From Sordaria brevicollis (Eukaryota > Ascomycota > Sordariomycetes > Sordariales > Sordariaceae), in assembly GCA_033439795.1 (NCBI GenBank), contig JAUTDP010000003.1:2542001-2606000 (forward strand): a stretch of DNA of 64,000 nt, given 5' to 3'. Both the position numbers and the translations under genes were made by a program. Below are positions 12,785 to 25,300 of this stretch, one piece after another (the stretch's first letter is position 1; each line of letters opens with the position of its first letter). The notes beneath the pieces were generated by a model. It saw only the letters and a program-made list of their open reading frames with translations. It did no database searches and was not told where the DNA came from.

Positions 12785-13356
12785 GGTAATAGTTAACTGG
12801 GTTGTAATTATTATAACCGACGTTTAACTTTATTATAGAGCTTATCCTTAATTATATTCTTTTTTAGAAGTCGTAAAGTATCGATTTTAAAGGGCTTATT
12901 AAATATAATACCTTCTAACGTACGTACTCGAAATACGGCTATATACGAAAGGCTAACGGCGAATTGTTTTTTAAAAATATTAAGAATAGCTTTATTTAAT
13001 ATTTAGCCTTACGATTTATATATTATAATAGTATATACGATAGTTAAAAGGAATTAAATCTAGGAATAGGGGATTCTTCTTTTATTAAATTCCTTCCTAG
13101 ACCTAAAGATAGGTATAATTTACTCGGGATATATAATATTAAAGTATTAATCTATATTAAAGTCCTCCTAATAATTAAATCCTTTATAATTAGGGAAATG
13201 AATAAAAATAACGAAGGGAGGGTAATTAAATTGGGGACTAATAAAAGATATTAATAATAATTAAAATAAACGGACCGGTAATTATTTGTTTAATATTAGG
13301 GTTATCCAATTATATAATATCGATAATAATATTAATAGTACCGTTAATTAAACTAG
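12785..13356 (-). pseudogene. Helitron helicase relic, C-terminal part
   Basis: The minus strand reads as the end of a Helitron (PIF1-like) helicase. A segment at about 12968-13020 resembles motif V (Val-x-Lys-Ser-Gln-Gly with Gln as a RIP stop). Next comes motif VI at 12901-12966, reading FAVSLSYIAVFRVRTLEGII. The upstream part near 13250-13340 has the Asp-Ile-Ile-Trp type motif with Trp as a stop. It joins in frame to the relic at 27596-30262 once LINE D is removed. Helitrons transpose by rolling circle with a Rep-helicase; this copy is dead. The left edge is cut by the 5' end of LINE B. Confidence 0.82.
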
Positions 13357-13364
13357 TATTTAAG
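13357..13364. repeat. Target-site duplication of LINE D (pair 13357-13364 / 27588-27595)
   Basis: TATTTAAG flanks LINE D on both sides. Removing D restores an uninterrupted Helitron helicase reading frame. Confidence 0.85.
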
Positions 13365-13839
13365 GGTATATAAAAAAAAAAATGCTTTAGAACCGGAAAC
13401 GCCGATTTCTAATCGAAGAGCGCTCCAAAACGAAAACCGATAACGGAAATCGATTTAGGAAAGTCTTTTACGTCCTTTACAATATCCCGCGACGATTATA
13501 ACGACGACGATATATTATTATTACTAATAACGATTAATAATAGTAATTATAAATTCGAAAATAGCGTTTATAACCCGTTCGTAGGATTCTTAATATATAA
13601 CGACCCTAACGCAATGCGCGTTGTGAAAACTTCGGAAAAAACGTAGGAGGACGATAAAATTATAAAGAAATTTATTATTAAAGTGAATAAATTTTCGGAT
13701 TACAATACTATTTCGTTTGAGGATTATAATTAGGTTCATAAATTATTTAACGAATATATAAAAATCTTCGCGAAAAAAAGTAGGGTAATACGCCCCGAAG
13801 TTAATAAAATTAATAACGATTAAATTATTATTAAGAAGG

Positions 13840-13844
13840 ATTTC
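13840..13844. repeat. 5 bp target duplication of the gypsy element (pair 13840-13844 / 21087-21091)
   Basis: ATTTC directly precedes the 5' LTR and directly follows the 3' LTR. A 5 bp duplication is typical of Ty3/gypsy integrases. Confidence 0.92.
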
Positions 13845-14097
13845 TGTTACGGCGCTAGCGGACAGGGTCCCTATCCGGCGGACCGGTTATCGCTCGGGCG
13901 GTCACCTAACAAAGGTTGACCGCACCAGCGCACGTAATTACGTGCCGCCTTCGTAGGTCGCCCGCGCCCAGGTATAAAACCCTAACGCGGGGCGTATCCT
14001 TTACTCGTTTCTTCTTTTCTTCTTCATTTTATAATTTTATAATAAACCTAAATTTAACGTATTAAATTTATCTCTCGTAACTACGTCGCTCGTAATA
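13845..14097 (+). repeat. 5' LTR of the gypsy element, partly RIP-mutated
   Basis: 253 bp starting TGTTACGG; the expected terminal CA is mutated to TA. The first ~110 bp keep CpA and TpG (CACCTAACAAAGGTTGACCG) and match the 3' LTR. Beyond that, differences from the 3' LTR are overwhelmingly C-to-T and G-to-A. A TATA-like GGTATAAAA at 13971-13979 reads GGCATAAAA in the 3' LTR. It would drive element transcription by family knowledge. Confidence 0.93.
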
Positions 14098-14197
14098 ATT
14101 ATAAAATTATTCTTAATATACTAGAGAAGTATCCAAATATCCCAAATTTATTTACCGATTAAAGCAATTATAATATATACCCTCGTAATTAATTATA

Positions 14198-16567
14198 ATA
14201 GCGCATACCCCCGACGAAAAGGCTACCGCGGCTAAAACCGCTAAATTATCTACTACCGAAAGCGCTCAAATAAACGAAATTTAAAAGAAGAATATATCTA
14301 ATAAATTCGCGGTCGAATAAGTCAAATTCGACATTACAAATATACCTATTACTCTTAATATAATTATCCAATAAAACGATACTTTTAAACGTCGTTCGTT
14401 TAGTAATATTACGATCGGTACCCTTAAAGAGAAATAAAATACTTAATTACATAATATCGATAAATTTAATTTAAAGGATTATAATATTCCAAAAGATATA
14501 AACGAAATTATTACGTTTTTTAACCAAAAAATTATTAATAAGTTCGCCAACGTTTATTATACGTTTAATATAAAAGATTTACTCGGTTTCCTATATATAA
14601 AAATTAATACGATTATAAAATATTAAATTTAATATAATAAAGATTATCTAACCTTCGCTTTTAAAGCCTTAACGGCTACGGGCTAAGATTATTAGGAATA
14701 GAATAATAGTAATATCTTATTAATAGATTTCGATATTTTTAAATCTATTATCGAAGATCCCGAAGGCGTACGCGCTATTTTCGAAGAAATTAAATTACGG
14801 GCTATCTTAATTAAAATTATCCTTTCTTAATAATAAGGATACTAAATTATCGCTATTAATTTAAATACTAATTTAAAATAAATATACGAATACGCTACCA
14901 ATTTATTAAAGTATTAAAAGGGCGTTAAAATAAATAATAAACGCTTCCGGGAGGATTTACGTAAGGAATAAAGTAAAAATATATTCCTAACGTACTAATT
15001 ATTAAAAGCCCGCGGAAGTAAAAATCCTAACCTCGAACCGGACGACTACGAAATTTTACGTTATAAAAACGTTATATTACGCGAAAAGAATTATAAACTC
15101 TAAACCCAATTTACCGCGCTACGCTAAATTATTAATTATTCCAATAAAGGAGCCTAAAACAATACCCCATTTAATAATAGTTAAAACGATAATTTATCCG
15201 ACGATAAAGAGGTTTAAAATAATATTCTATTTAACGACGGCCGTATTAATAAATAAGGTACCCCTTACGAATAAAAAGATAATTCCTCAATTAAAGGCTA
15301 CCCGTCCTACTCCTACTTCTTCGCTAAATAGAATAAAACCCGTCGTAACCTAATTGAAAAAGAAAAAAAGCTCGCTAAAATTAATAATAACTTAATAATT
15401 ATAAAAATTTAAACTAAAGAATTAAAAGGAATAATAGCTACCCGGAATAGTAACGTCGCTAATTTATATATTATAATCGCTATTTTAATTAAAGAAAATA
15501 TCGATTTCCGTAAAGAAAATACTAATTTTTATAAAAAGAAGGTCGCTTTCCTAACCCCCGAAAACCTCGAGCGCTATAACCGCACCGACTACAATAAGGA
15601 TAACGATAATAAAGGGCGTTATAAAGAAATATTTACCACCGATTTCTCTACCGCTAATTAAGGATACTTATTAATTAAAAAGAAGGATCCGCTTTATTTT
15701 TATAACGAAAAAAATAAAAATATTATTACCTTTAACGTTTAATACCATTATATCCTTAATAAATTTAAATTGAATATTAATTACTTCTCTAATAATAAGG
15801 CTAAGAAAATATATATCGAAAATCGTACCGCTAATAAAATTACCCAAAATCTTAAACCTTACCTCGCCGACGGTCCTTATAATATTAAAACTTCTAATAA
15901 ATTATTCGCCTATTTACGCGCCGAATACTATAATTATAATCGAAAAGAAAAGGTTATTTACGAATTTAACGATTTAAAATTCGAAATAAGCGGGGATTTC
16001 CAAGAATTCTATAATAAATTCGTACGCTTAATAGGAGAATACGGTCATCCTCCCAACTCATAAAAATAGGAATTTAATTAAAAACTCCCGGGTATTATCT
16101 AGAACGCCCTCTTTTAGAAATATAGATAGGAGGATATTACCTTTAATTAATACGCTTTAATAATTAAGAAAGCGGTCGAAATTAACTAATATATTTTCCG
16201 TAATAATAAGGCTAAGAAAAATAATAGGGATAAGGATAAAAATACCTCTTCTTCTACAAATTCGTTTAATAAAGCTAGGGGTTTTAATAATTTTAATAAG
16301 AACTTTAATAATATTATTAATAGTAGTATTAATACCAGTAGCGGCAACCGAAGTAGTTCCCGTCGCACCCCCGATATAATTCGTAAAGAAGCCCGCAAAC
16401 TATTCAAGGAAAATAAATATTTCGTATATAAGGAAATTAAATATTATTTCCGTAATTATTTTAACTACTATAGTAAAAACCTTAACCGTATTAACGAACT
16501 CGTCGATTATTATAACTGTAAAAATAAAAAAGATAATAAACCGGCTAATAATAAGGTAAAAAATTAA
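14198..16567 (+). pseudogene. gag: Gypsy gag relic with CCHC knuckle
   Basis: A coherent frame from an ATA (original ATG presumed) at 14198 to a stop at 16565-16567. It starts with an Ala/Thr/Lys-rich N-terminus, then a charged helical capsid-like region. An Asn/Ser/Arg-rich tract lies at about 16200-16370. A zinc-knuckle at 16418-16459 has all its Cys and His positions read as Tyr (spacing C-x2-C-x4-H-x4-C), as RIP predicts. Stops occupy Gln or Trp positions; the longest open piece is 15770-16063 (97 codons). In function it would be the particle-forming nucleocapsid precursor. Confidence 0.88.
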
Positions 16568-19500
16568 TTACCCTAGGAATATTAAACTCCTTCCTAAGGA
16601 TTAAATTAATAAGTATTTATTTTAGAAAGAACCCAAAAGAAGTATTACCGAAAAGTATAAAAATAAATAAAAGTTTCTTAAAGGACTATTTAAATAAACC
16701 CGCATTAATTACATCCTATATTATAATAAATAATAATAGAAAAACTTTATCTACGAATAATATACTCATTAATTCAGGAGCAAACGGTAATATCTTTATA
16801 AATAAAGACTTTACTAGTAATATAATTAAATAAAGAATAGAAAAATTATATAATTTTTATCCTTACACTATAGGAGGATATATTAAACAATATAGCGAAA
16901 CGATCGATTAATATTTAAAGGGAATTATTAAAATATAAAGTTAGCGGTTCAATAAAAAGGTAATAATTATCGTCAATTCGGGGTACAATATTATCCTAAG
17001 TAAATACTAATTAAAAAAATATAAGGTCTTAATCGATATCGCCAACGCTAACCTCATTTTCGATAAAGTAACTACGATATTATCGGCTCTCAATAAACGT
17101 ATCCAAAAATTCGAAATATTCGCCAAAAACGTAACGCTATCGCCCTTAATAAAACCCAGCCGACCGATCGAATTATTTAAAAAACCAAAGGAGCGACCAA
17201 TCCGACGCGGAGAAAATAAAAATTTAATGAAAATAGAACGATAATTATTAAATTAACGCGCCCTAAGGATAGAAGAGGAAGACGCAATACCTACGCGACG
17301 AAAATATATCGAAATACTAAAAATTAAACGAAAAAACGACCCCCTCCAAAGCGAAAACGCATAGGGCCGATACCGATTAAAAAAAAATAGCGTAAGATAA
17401 TATAAGCACTATAACGACCTTACGGTAATCGGTACCAACGCTTTTCTTATATTCGCTAAACGGGAATATATAAGGGTAATTAATCTTTACAAACTCGACC
17501 GATTTATTAATAACCGTAAGAAGTAAGCCCTCGCTAAGGATAAAGCAAAACTACGCGAACGAATTAAAAAAGAAGTCTTTAAATACGCCTACGAATACCT
17601 AAACGTATTTAGTAAGAAGGAGTCCGATACCTTACCGGACTATCGTACTAATAATTATAAAATCGATTTAATAAACGGAGTAAAACCCGAAGACCTTAGG
17701 TATAGTTTATTATATAAAATATTAATCGATAAATTAAAGGTTTATTAAAAATACGTAAATAAAGCGCTAACTAAAGGCTTTATTGAAAGTAATTCTACAC
17801 CTTAAGCTACGCCTATCCTCTTCGCACCCAAAGCCAACGGTAAATTAAAATTCTATATAAATTATTAAAAATTTAACGCTATTATAAAGAAAGATAAATA
17901 CCCTCTTCCCTTAATTAATAAAACTATTACTAGGATTAACCAAGCAAAGATTTTCTCGAAAATCGATATTAAATAAGCCTTCTATCGAATCCGTATATAC
18001 CCCAACGACGAAGAACTTACAACATTCCGAACGAAATATAATACATACAAATATAAAATCCTACCCTTTAGACTAATTAACGGACCGTTAACGTTCTAAC
18101 AATATATTAATAAAATATTAATAGGATATTTTAATAACTTTTATAGCGCGTATATCAATAATATTCTCATTTTCTCAAATAGTTTAAAAGAATATAAAAT
18201 CTATATTAAAAAAATATTAACTAAGTTAGAAATAACGGGATTATAAACGGACTTAAATAAATACGAATTCTACGTCGAGAAGACCAAATTCTTAAATTTC
18301 ATTATCGGGACCGATAGCGTATCCGTCGACCCTTAAAAAATCGCAATCGTAAAGGACTAGCAGGTTCTAATAAATATACAAAGAGTACAATCCTTCTTAG
18401 GGTTTTATAACTTTTACCGGCGCTTCGTTAAAAATTATAGCCGGATTACTAAATTATTAACAATAATAACGAGAAAAGGAGAAATCTTTAATTGGAATAA
18501 GGATTACCAAATTGCCTTCGAAGAATTCAAAGGGTAATTATTATTAATACCCATCCTAATATATTTTAAATATAAATAACCAATACGGATAGAGACGGAC
18601 GCTTTAAATAGGGTAATAATTAGCGTATTATTACAATTAATCGATAATAAATAGCGACCGGTTACTTTTTATTTAAAAATAATATACGGCGTAAAGTACA
18701 ATTATTCTATTTATAATAAGGAATTAATAATTATTATTAGAGCCTTATAATACTAGAAAGCCGAATTCATTAATCTATACAAACCCTTTTTAATCCTAAC
18801 GGACAACGAAGCCCTCAAATAATTTAGTACCAAAAGACTTTTAAACTTATAATAAGCCGGGTAGGCCGAATTCCTATCCCAATATTATTTCGTTATTTCT
18901 TACCGGCTAAAAAAGGAAAACGGTATAGCGGACGTATTATTAAAGAAAGTAAAGGACTTAAAAAATTAAAAAGTAAAGTAAAAAGTATAAAAAACCCTCC
19001 AAATCTTTAAAAACTTCAATAATAATTGGATAATATAATTTAATAATATAATTAATAATATTAATACGGTCCACACATCGATTATATTTTTAAATACGGC
19101 TATTATAAAAATTAACCCCGAAATCGTGGAGGGAGTCCGAAAAGAATAATTAGAAGGCTATCTATTTATAAATCGCCTTATTTTCGAAAATAAAATATAC
19201 CCGGATTTAAAAATCTATTAAAATATAACTAAAAGGGGGGAGAACGGGTATCGACTCATTACCGATAAAATTCTCACCCATTTCAACAAATTTATCGTAC
19301 TACCCAATACCCTAAAAACCTAAATCATTTATAAACTATACGCAAAAATTATTACCGCTTATCTAGGCCGAAATAAAATAAAACGCTTAATATCCATATA
19401 ATATTAATAGCCAAGAATAACCGGTAACATCGATCGTTTCGTCGCTAATTATATAATATATTATACTTCGAAAATTCCCTAAAATAAAACCCCTAATAAA

Positions 19501-20847
19501 CTAAAGCCTATCCTAACGGCCCAACGTACTTAATAGAGCCTAATCGTAGACTTCAAAACCATACCCAAAGATAAATAAAAATTCGATAATATATTCGTAA
19601 TAATAAACCGATTAAATAAAGTATTATAAATTATCCCTTACTTTATAACGGTAATAGCCCGAAACGCAGCCCGTATATATTACAAAAGCCCTTACCGTAT
19701 TTATAAATTATTAAACGAAATTATTTCGGATAAAAGCCTCTAATTTATATCGGACTTTATAAACGAATTAATTAAAATTCTAAATATTAAATAGAAATTA
19801 ACCTCCTTAGAATATAATCAAATTACGGGGCAGGCCGAAATTATAAACGAATACTTCGACCAACGTTTTCGTCCTTTCGTTAATTACTTCTAAAATAATT
19901 AATTAAAAGCGATTCCGGTAATAAATATAATATAAATAGGAATACCGTACGATAATTTAAATAGAATATAACTATACAAAGTATTAAAAGGATTCCCAAT
20001 ACCCGGAATTTTAGATTAAAAAGTTCGAATTAACCTCAACGGCGCACAATTAACGACTAGAGAAAAATTTAACTAAAAAAACGCATAAAGTTTAATAAAT
20101 CGGATCCGAAGATACGTAAATAAAGTAAAAAAATTCATTATTAAAGCTCAAAAACGGATAATTAAATAATCAAATAAATATCGACGCGTCCCGGATTTCG
20201 GACTTAATAATAGAATATTCATTATTAAGCGGAGCGAACTTATAAATTAACCAAGCTACAAATTCGATTTTCTTTTAACGAGCCAATATTTTAAAATTAA
20301 AGAAAAATATAACTATTCGTTCAAATTAAAGGTATTAGAGGGTTAGAAAGGAATAGATATCTTCTACGCCGATAGGTTTTAGAAATATCTTAATAATCCA
20401 TTACCCGGTTAAAAGTTAAAAAAACCGGTAAGGGAATATATAAGAAACGATATCGAATAAGAGGTAAAAGAAATCTTAACTTCTCGAATATATTTTAATA
20501 AACTCTAATACCGAATAAATTAGAAAGGATATAACCCGGACCCGAAATTCTACAACGCTAAGAACTTTAAGAATTTATTTAAATTATTACGAACCTACTA
20601 CGAGGCGTACCCAAAGTACCCGGGCCCGCCGTTACGTTTAGAAGAATAATTATAAAAAGCGGAGGCGGAGGAATTCGATAAAGATTACCCGGATAATAAT
20701 ATTCCTTTAAGGAAGGGTATAAAGAAGCTAAGGAGGATAATAGGCGCTAAGAAATAAAGGACCTACTTTATATATAATAATAATTCTAATATTTTAAAGA
20801 CTCGGAGCGAATCTTTTTCGGAGGGGGGGGTAGTATTACGGCGCTAG
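16552..20847 (+). pseudogene. pol: Gypsy pol relic: PR-RT-RNaseH-IN-chromodomain
   Basis: A single frame, -1 relative to gag, overlapping its end. The protease box reads Asn-Ser-Gly-Ala at 16771-16782 (usual Asp lost). The RT box reads YINN at 18151-18162 instead of YIDD, preceded by PFRLINGP at 18064-18087. The RNase H Thr-Asp-Ala is at 18595-18603. In the integrase, zinc-finger CxxC reads Tyr-x2-Tyr at 19450-19461, and the core lies at about 19530-19880. The chromodomain is at about 20458-20640, with YRINWKGY preserved. The frame runs through the polypurine tract and ends at TAG 20845-20847, 14 bp inside the 3' LTR. Most stops replace Trp and Gln. Confidence 0.93.
20819..20830 (+). promoter_or_regulatory. 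Polypurine tract of the gypsy element
   Basis: GGAGGGGGGGG-like purine run ending three bases before the 3' LTR. It is the expected primer site for plus-strand DNA synthesis, and it is coding in pol as Glu-Gly-Gly. Confidence 0.85.
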
Positions 20848-21086
20848 CGGATAGGGTCCCTATCCGGCGGACCGGTTATCGCTCAGGCGGTCACCTAACA
20901 AAGGTTGACCGCACCAGCGCACGTAACTGCGTGCCGCCTTCGTGGGTCGCCCGCGCCCAGGCATAAAACCCTGGCGCGGGGCGTATCCTTTACTCGTTTC
21001 TTCTTTTCTTCTTCATTTTGTAATTCTACAATAAACCTGGATTCAACGTATTAAGCTTGTCTCTCGTGACCACGTCGCTCGTGACA
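20834..21086 (+). repeat. 3' LTR of the gypsy element, nearly free of RIP
   Basis: 253 bp from TATTACGG (first G mutated) to the intact GTGACA end. CpA and TpG are kept throughout (GTAACTGCG, GGCATAAAACCCTGG, CTACAATAAACCTGGATTCAACG). It contrasts with the 5' LTR and with the pol region just upstream. It holds a TATA-like CATAAAA at 20962-20968 and a pyrimidine-rich tract at 20990-21020 that may mark the transcription start area. Confidence 0.94.
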
Positions 21087-22389
21087 ATTTCGACGATTTA
21101 AAAAAAATAATCTTATAGGAATTGTAAAAGAATATTAAAGAGGCGCCGAAAATATAGGCCGGAATTATAAAAAACGTTTTTTTTAAAATTGGGTTTATCC
21201 CCTAATATATTACGATTATTACCCCCCTTTAAAAATATTCTTTATTAATTACGACCGTACCTTCTTTATTCGAAATATTATAATTAATATTTAATATTCG
21301 AAGCGGACGAATGAAGAAATTAAAATTTAAATTAAGAAGATATTTTATAATTTAGAAATTAATATTTTTAATATTATACGAGCCGTTATAAAATTATTTA
21401 CAATTGGAAATTATAGAATTATATTCGATAATATTATATACGAATAGTATTAATAATATTAAATTTAAATTAAGAAGGTTTTTGGCGAAAAAGCGTTCGT
21501 ATTTTTAAATATTATTACGTTAATTATTAAAGGGTTCCTTTAAGCGAATATTATTAAATATATAAGGATGGAGGATATTATTTATAAAATATAATAGGCG
21601 AATCCGACCGCTTTTATTATTAGAATACGCCCGTAGAAGAAGAGAATTAGCGAGGATAAGGGATTTTTTATAATAAAAATTATAATTATAAAAGTAATTA
21701 AAGTTCTTTATAAAAAATTCTTCTTTTAAGAAGGTAGTATATACGTTTACGAACTGTTTACTTTTTTAATTAATATTTAATAGTATTTTATTTATTAGGG
21801 CGTAAAATACTTAAGGAAGTTTTATTATAATATTAATATTTATAAACGTTATAGTAAGGATAAATATAATAAGGACCGCTTTAGAGAAATAAATTATTTA
21901 TTTAATAAAAATAAATTGTTAATTTTCTACGCTCTATATAAAAAATATAAGTATTACGCTTTTAAAAAGAAAATATACTTTATTTTTAAAAAAGTTATTA
22001 TAAAGGCTATTATAAAGTACGTTAAAAGGCTACGTTTATTTATATATTAGAAGGATTTTAAAAGAAGTATTATATTAAAATTAATAGCGGTAAAAGACGA
22101 CGGGGATATTAATTTCCTTAACGCCCTCTTTACCGTTTATATTATTATTATTCGTAAAAGGGAATTTAAAAGCGGAAATAGAGGTTATACCCGTAAACGG
22201 ATTAACGGGCCTTCTATTAAATTAAAATTAATAATTAAAAGCCTAATAAACGCGTTTACGAATTTTTGAAACTCGGGTATTCGGAATAGCGCCGGTTTAA
22301 TTACCGCTATTAAACCGGTTATTTAAAAGGAAAAGACTCCTATTCCTATTCTGCCCGCGGGGCTAAAAAATATTCTTTTATAGAATAAT

Positions 22390-25300
22390 TAATAATTTAA
22401 TTAAAAATATTCTATTAGAATATAGGGAAATTATATAAGAGAGGGAAATTATTATTCGAATAGGAGGAGATTTATAATATTATAGCGATTTAAAAGCCGG
22501 GTAGGAATTTAAACGAAAATATTTATTATTTATAGAACGGTAGGTATATTAGGGTAAATTATTTAGAAAAGGGGAAGGCGGTTATTTATATAAATAAGAA
22601 ATAGAATTTTAGAGATTTAAATTTCTATATTGGAAAAGATTAAGCCTCCGTAATATTTAAAAATTTAAAGGAGTTATTAACCGTTTATTCGATTTATTCC
22701 TTTATTAAAACGTATAAAATATTAAAATACGAATAGGGGTTTCCCTTTTTCGAATTCTTCGAAGAAAAACTCTTAGTAAAATATTAAATCGTAGCCGTCG
22801 GAAATTTTAATTTTTATTATCTTAATTAAGATTTAGAAAATGAAATTAGCCCAAGAGTTGAAAAATTCTTTATATAAATATAATAGTAGCGTATACAGTT
22901 TATTACTTTTAAAGGGGAATTAATTTATATAAGTAATATAATACGGAAAAAGAGAAATAGGATAATCGATTACGTATAAATAATATTAAAAATCGAAACC
23001 GAATATTAAAAAGTATAATAGTACGAATAAACCGGTTTAGATTATTATTTTTAAGAAATTTAAATTTATACCGGAAAAAAAGTTAAGAAAACGGAGGTAG
23101 AAGAAGGTTATAATTAGAATTTAATAAATATAGAAAAGGTATAAAAGGCGGCGTTATATCGGATTTCGGTCTTAGTAAAGATTAATATAAAAGAGGAATT
23201 AGAATTTATATTTAATAAATTCGACGGAAAATTTATAAATATAATAGAGGAATTCGTCCTATATTAGAAGAAAAGTCGAAGGAAAAAAGCGAAATAATAA
23301 ATATTAAAATATAAAATAATAATGAAAAATGCAAAGCGGAAGTAGTAAAAATAATATAAGGAAAGAATATCTTCGAATTAAATAAAGTTTATAAAAATAT
23401 CGATAAAAAAAAGAAAGATTAATACGAAAATTTAATAAATAATATAGTAAAAAGGTATTAAAAGGGCGTTAAAAAATTTAAATAAATTTTAAACCCTTGA
23501 AAAATAAATTTATACCCGAAGTTATTTATTAATAAACTTACCTAAATTTTTAATTTTTAAATAATACGAAGGAATAAAAAAAATCGAAGATTATAATAAA
23601 AAATTGAATATTTTCGCCGAATATTTCTTCCCGAAGGTAAACGTCCCTATAAATTATTTACCTAATTAAACCCTTTTTTTAAATACTAGTAATTCGTTAT
23701 TTATTAACAAATTAATTACCGAAGAAAATATTTAAAAGGTTTTATTTCGGATAATTCTAAATAAAATATTAAATATCGATTAATATTCGAATAAATTTTT
23801 AAAAATTTGTAGGGAATTATTCTAAAAAATTATAACCGTTTTCGCAATTACGAATTTTCGTTTTAAATATTTTTTATGGCGGTTTAAAAATACGAAAGTA
23901 ATCGTTTTTAAAAAACTAAAAAAAACCGCCGTATAATAAAAATTAACCGGCGCGTAGAAATTAATTTTATTATTAAATAATATTAGGAAAATTTTCGAAA
24001 CGTTTATCGCTAAAAAATTTATTTAAATTATAGAAGAATTTAACTTCCTATTAAAGGGTTAAATAAATAATTAAATAAATTATTTAACCGAATTTATTAT
24101 CCGTATTATTACGGATATTATATATATAATTTAAAAATTCAAAGCCGTTATATCGTTAATATTCTTTAATTTTAAAAATATATTCGATAAAATTAATTAT
24201 AAATAATTATTATATACTTTATAGGAAATGCGATTCCTATAATAAATTTTCGAATAGGTAACGAATTTTATTAATAAACGAAGAGGTTCCCTTTTTTTCG
24301 ACGACGAAATATCCGTTCTTTATACTATAAAAATTGGAATACTTTAAAGTTCCCCCTTTTCTTTAATTCTTTTTATCTTTTTTATTACTTTATTATATTA
24401 TAAATTAATTACGGTTAAAAATATAATTATAATTAATTTCGCCAATAATATTAATATCGTTATTATAACGAAAATTACCGAAGAGAATTATAAAACATTT
24501 TAAACGGTATAGGAAATTTATTCCGAATAGGTAGGGGAGAGAAATATAGAATTCGAAGCGAATAAAATAGAATTAATATATTTTATACGGACGAAAGTAT
24601 TAAGAACGGAAATTTTCTAATTCGGGGATATTATATTTCGATCGACGGAATTAATAAAATTTTTAAGCGTTTAATTAAATTATAAATTCAATTATCGAAC
24701 TTACGTAGAAATTATTAAAAAAAAAAAAAAAATTTAAACGAATACGCTAATTTAATTAATTATAAAGATTTAAAATTATTCCTTCGTTTATATAAAGGAG
24801 ATTTATACTAAATATATTTAAAATACGATTATATATAGAGTTTTAACTTTCTATTAATTAATAAAAATATATAGTAAACCCCGAAGGATAATAATCGGAT
24901 TAATTAAATATTAGACTAAATATTTAAAAATCGTCGCTAGGGCGTATAAAGTTACGCTAGTATAGAATTTAAAGACGGAAATTTTTTACCCGCTATTCGA
25001 TTTCTATTTTAATAAATAGGTAAAGGCTTTCGAAAAGAAATTCGCCTATACGGATTAAATTAAATTCGTTTAAAGAATAATAATTTAAATAATTAATTAT
25101 ATTTAAATAAAATAAATAAAAAATTAATTATTTACCGATAAATTGGAAAATAATACCGTTAAAATTAAATAAATAGAGGAATAAATATTAATAAAGAATT
25201 TTATAACGATTATAGTAAGACCGCTTCCGGTAATGGGCGTACCCGTTTAACCGTTATAGCCGCCGGAACTTTTAGCCTTCGATCGAAAAGTATAATTAAA

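Larger units (their letters stand above)
13845..21086 (+). mobile_element. Ty3/gypsy chromovirus LTR retrotransposon, complete but RIP-inactivated
   Basis: A 7242 bp element with two 253 bp LTRs, gag in one frame and pol in the -1 frame, a polypurine tract and a 5 bp TSD. Domain order is gag, protease, RT, RNase H, integrase, chromodomain, the chromovirus arrangement. There are no obvious indels: gag keeps one frame over ~2.4 kb and pol over ~4.3 kb, broken only by stops. TpG is almost gone from the plus strand while CpA partly survives, so mutation was strand-biased. It sits in ORF1 of LINE D and is therefore younger than D. Confidence 0.95.
13450..22269 (+). pseudogene. LINE D ORF1 relic, split by the gypsy element
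   Basis: The N-terminal part lies at 13450-13844 and the rest at 21092-22269, with a TGA stop at 22267-22269. TGA is probably the native stop, since it reads TAA or TAG in more RIP-mutated copies. A six-C run (21222-21227) marks the Pro-like homopolymer site. The knuckle region is at about 21770-22000, with Tyr at the expected Cys/His positions. By family, it is an RNA-binding gag-like protein. The start codon is not recoverable. Confidence 0.7.

Noticed and set aside
14098..14125. A specific tRNA primer-binding site after the 5' LTR
   Set aside because: The sequence after the LTR is RIP-altered, and I could not match it convincingly to a tRNA 3' end.
16186..16407. 73-codon minus-strand open frame, Leu-rich
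   Set aside because: Antisense to the gypsy gag Asn/Ser-rich tract, which is clearly coding on the plus strand.
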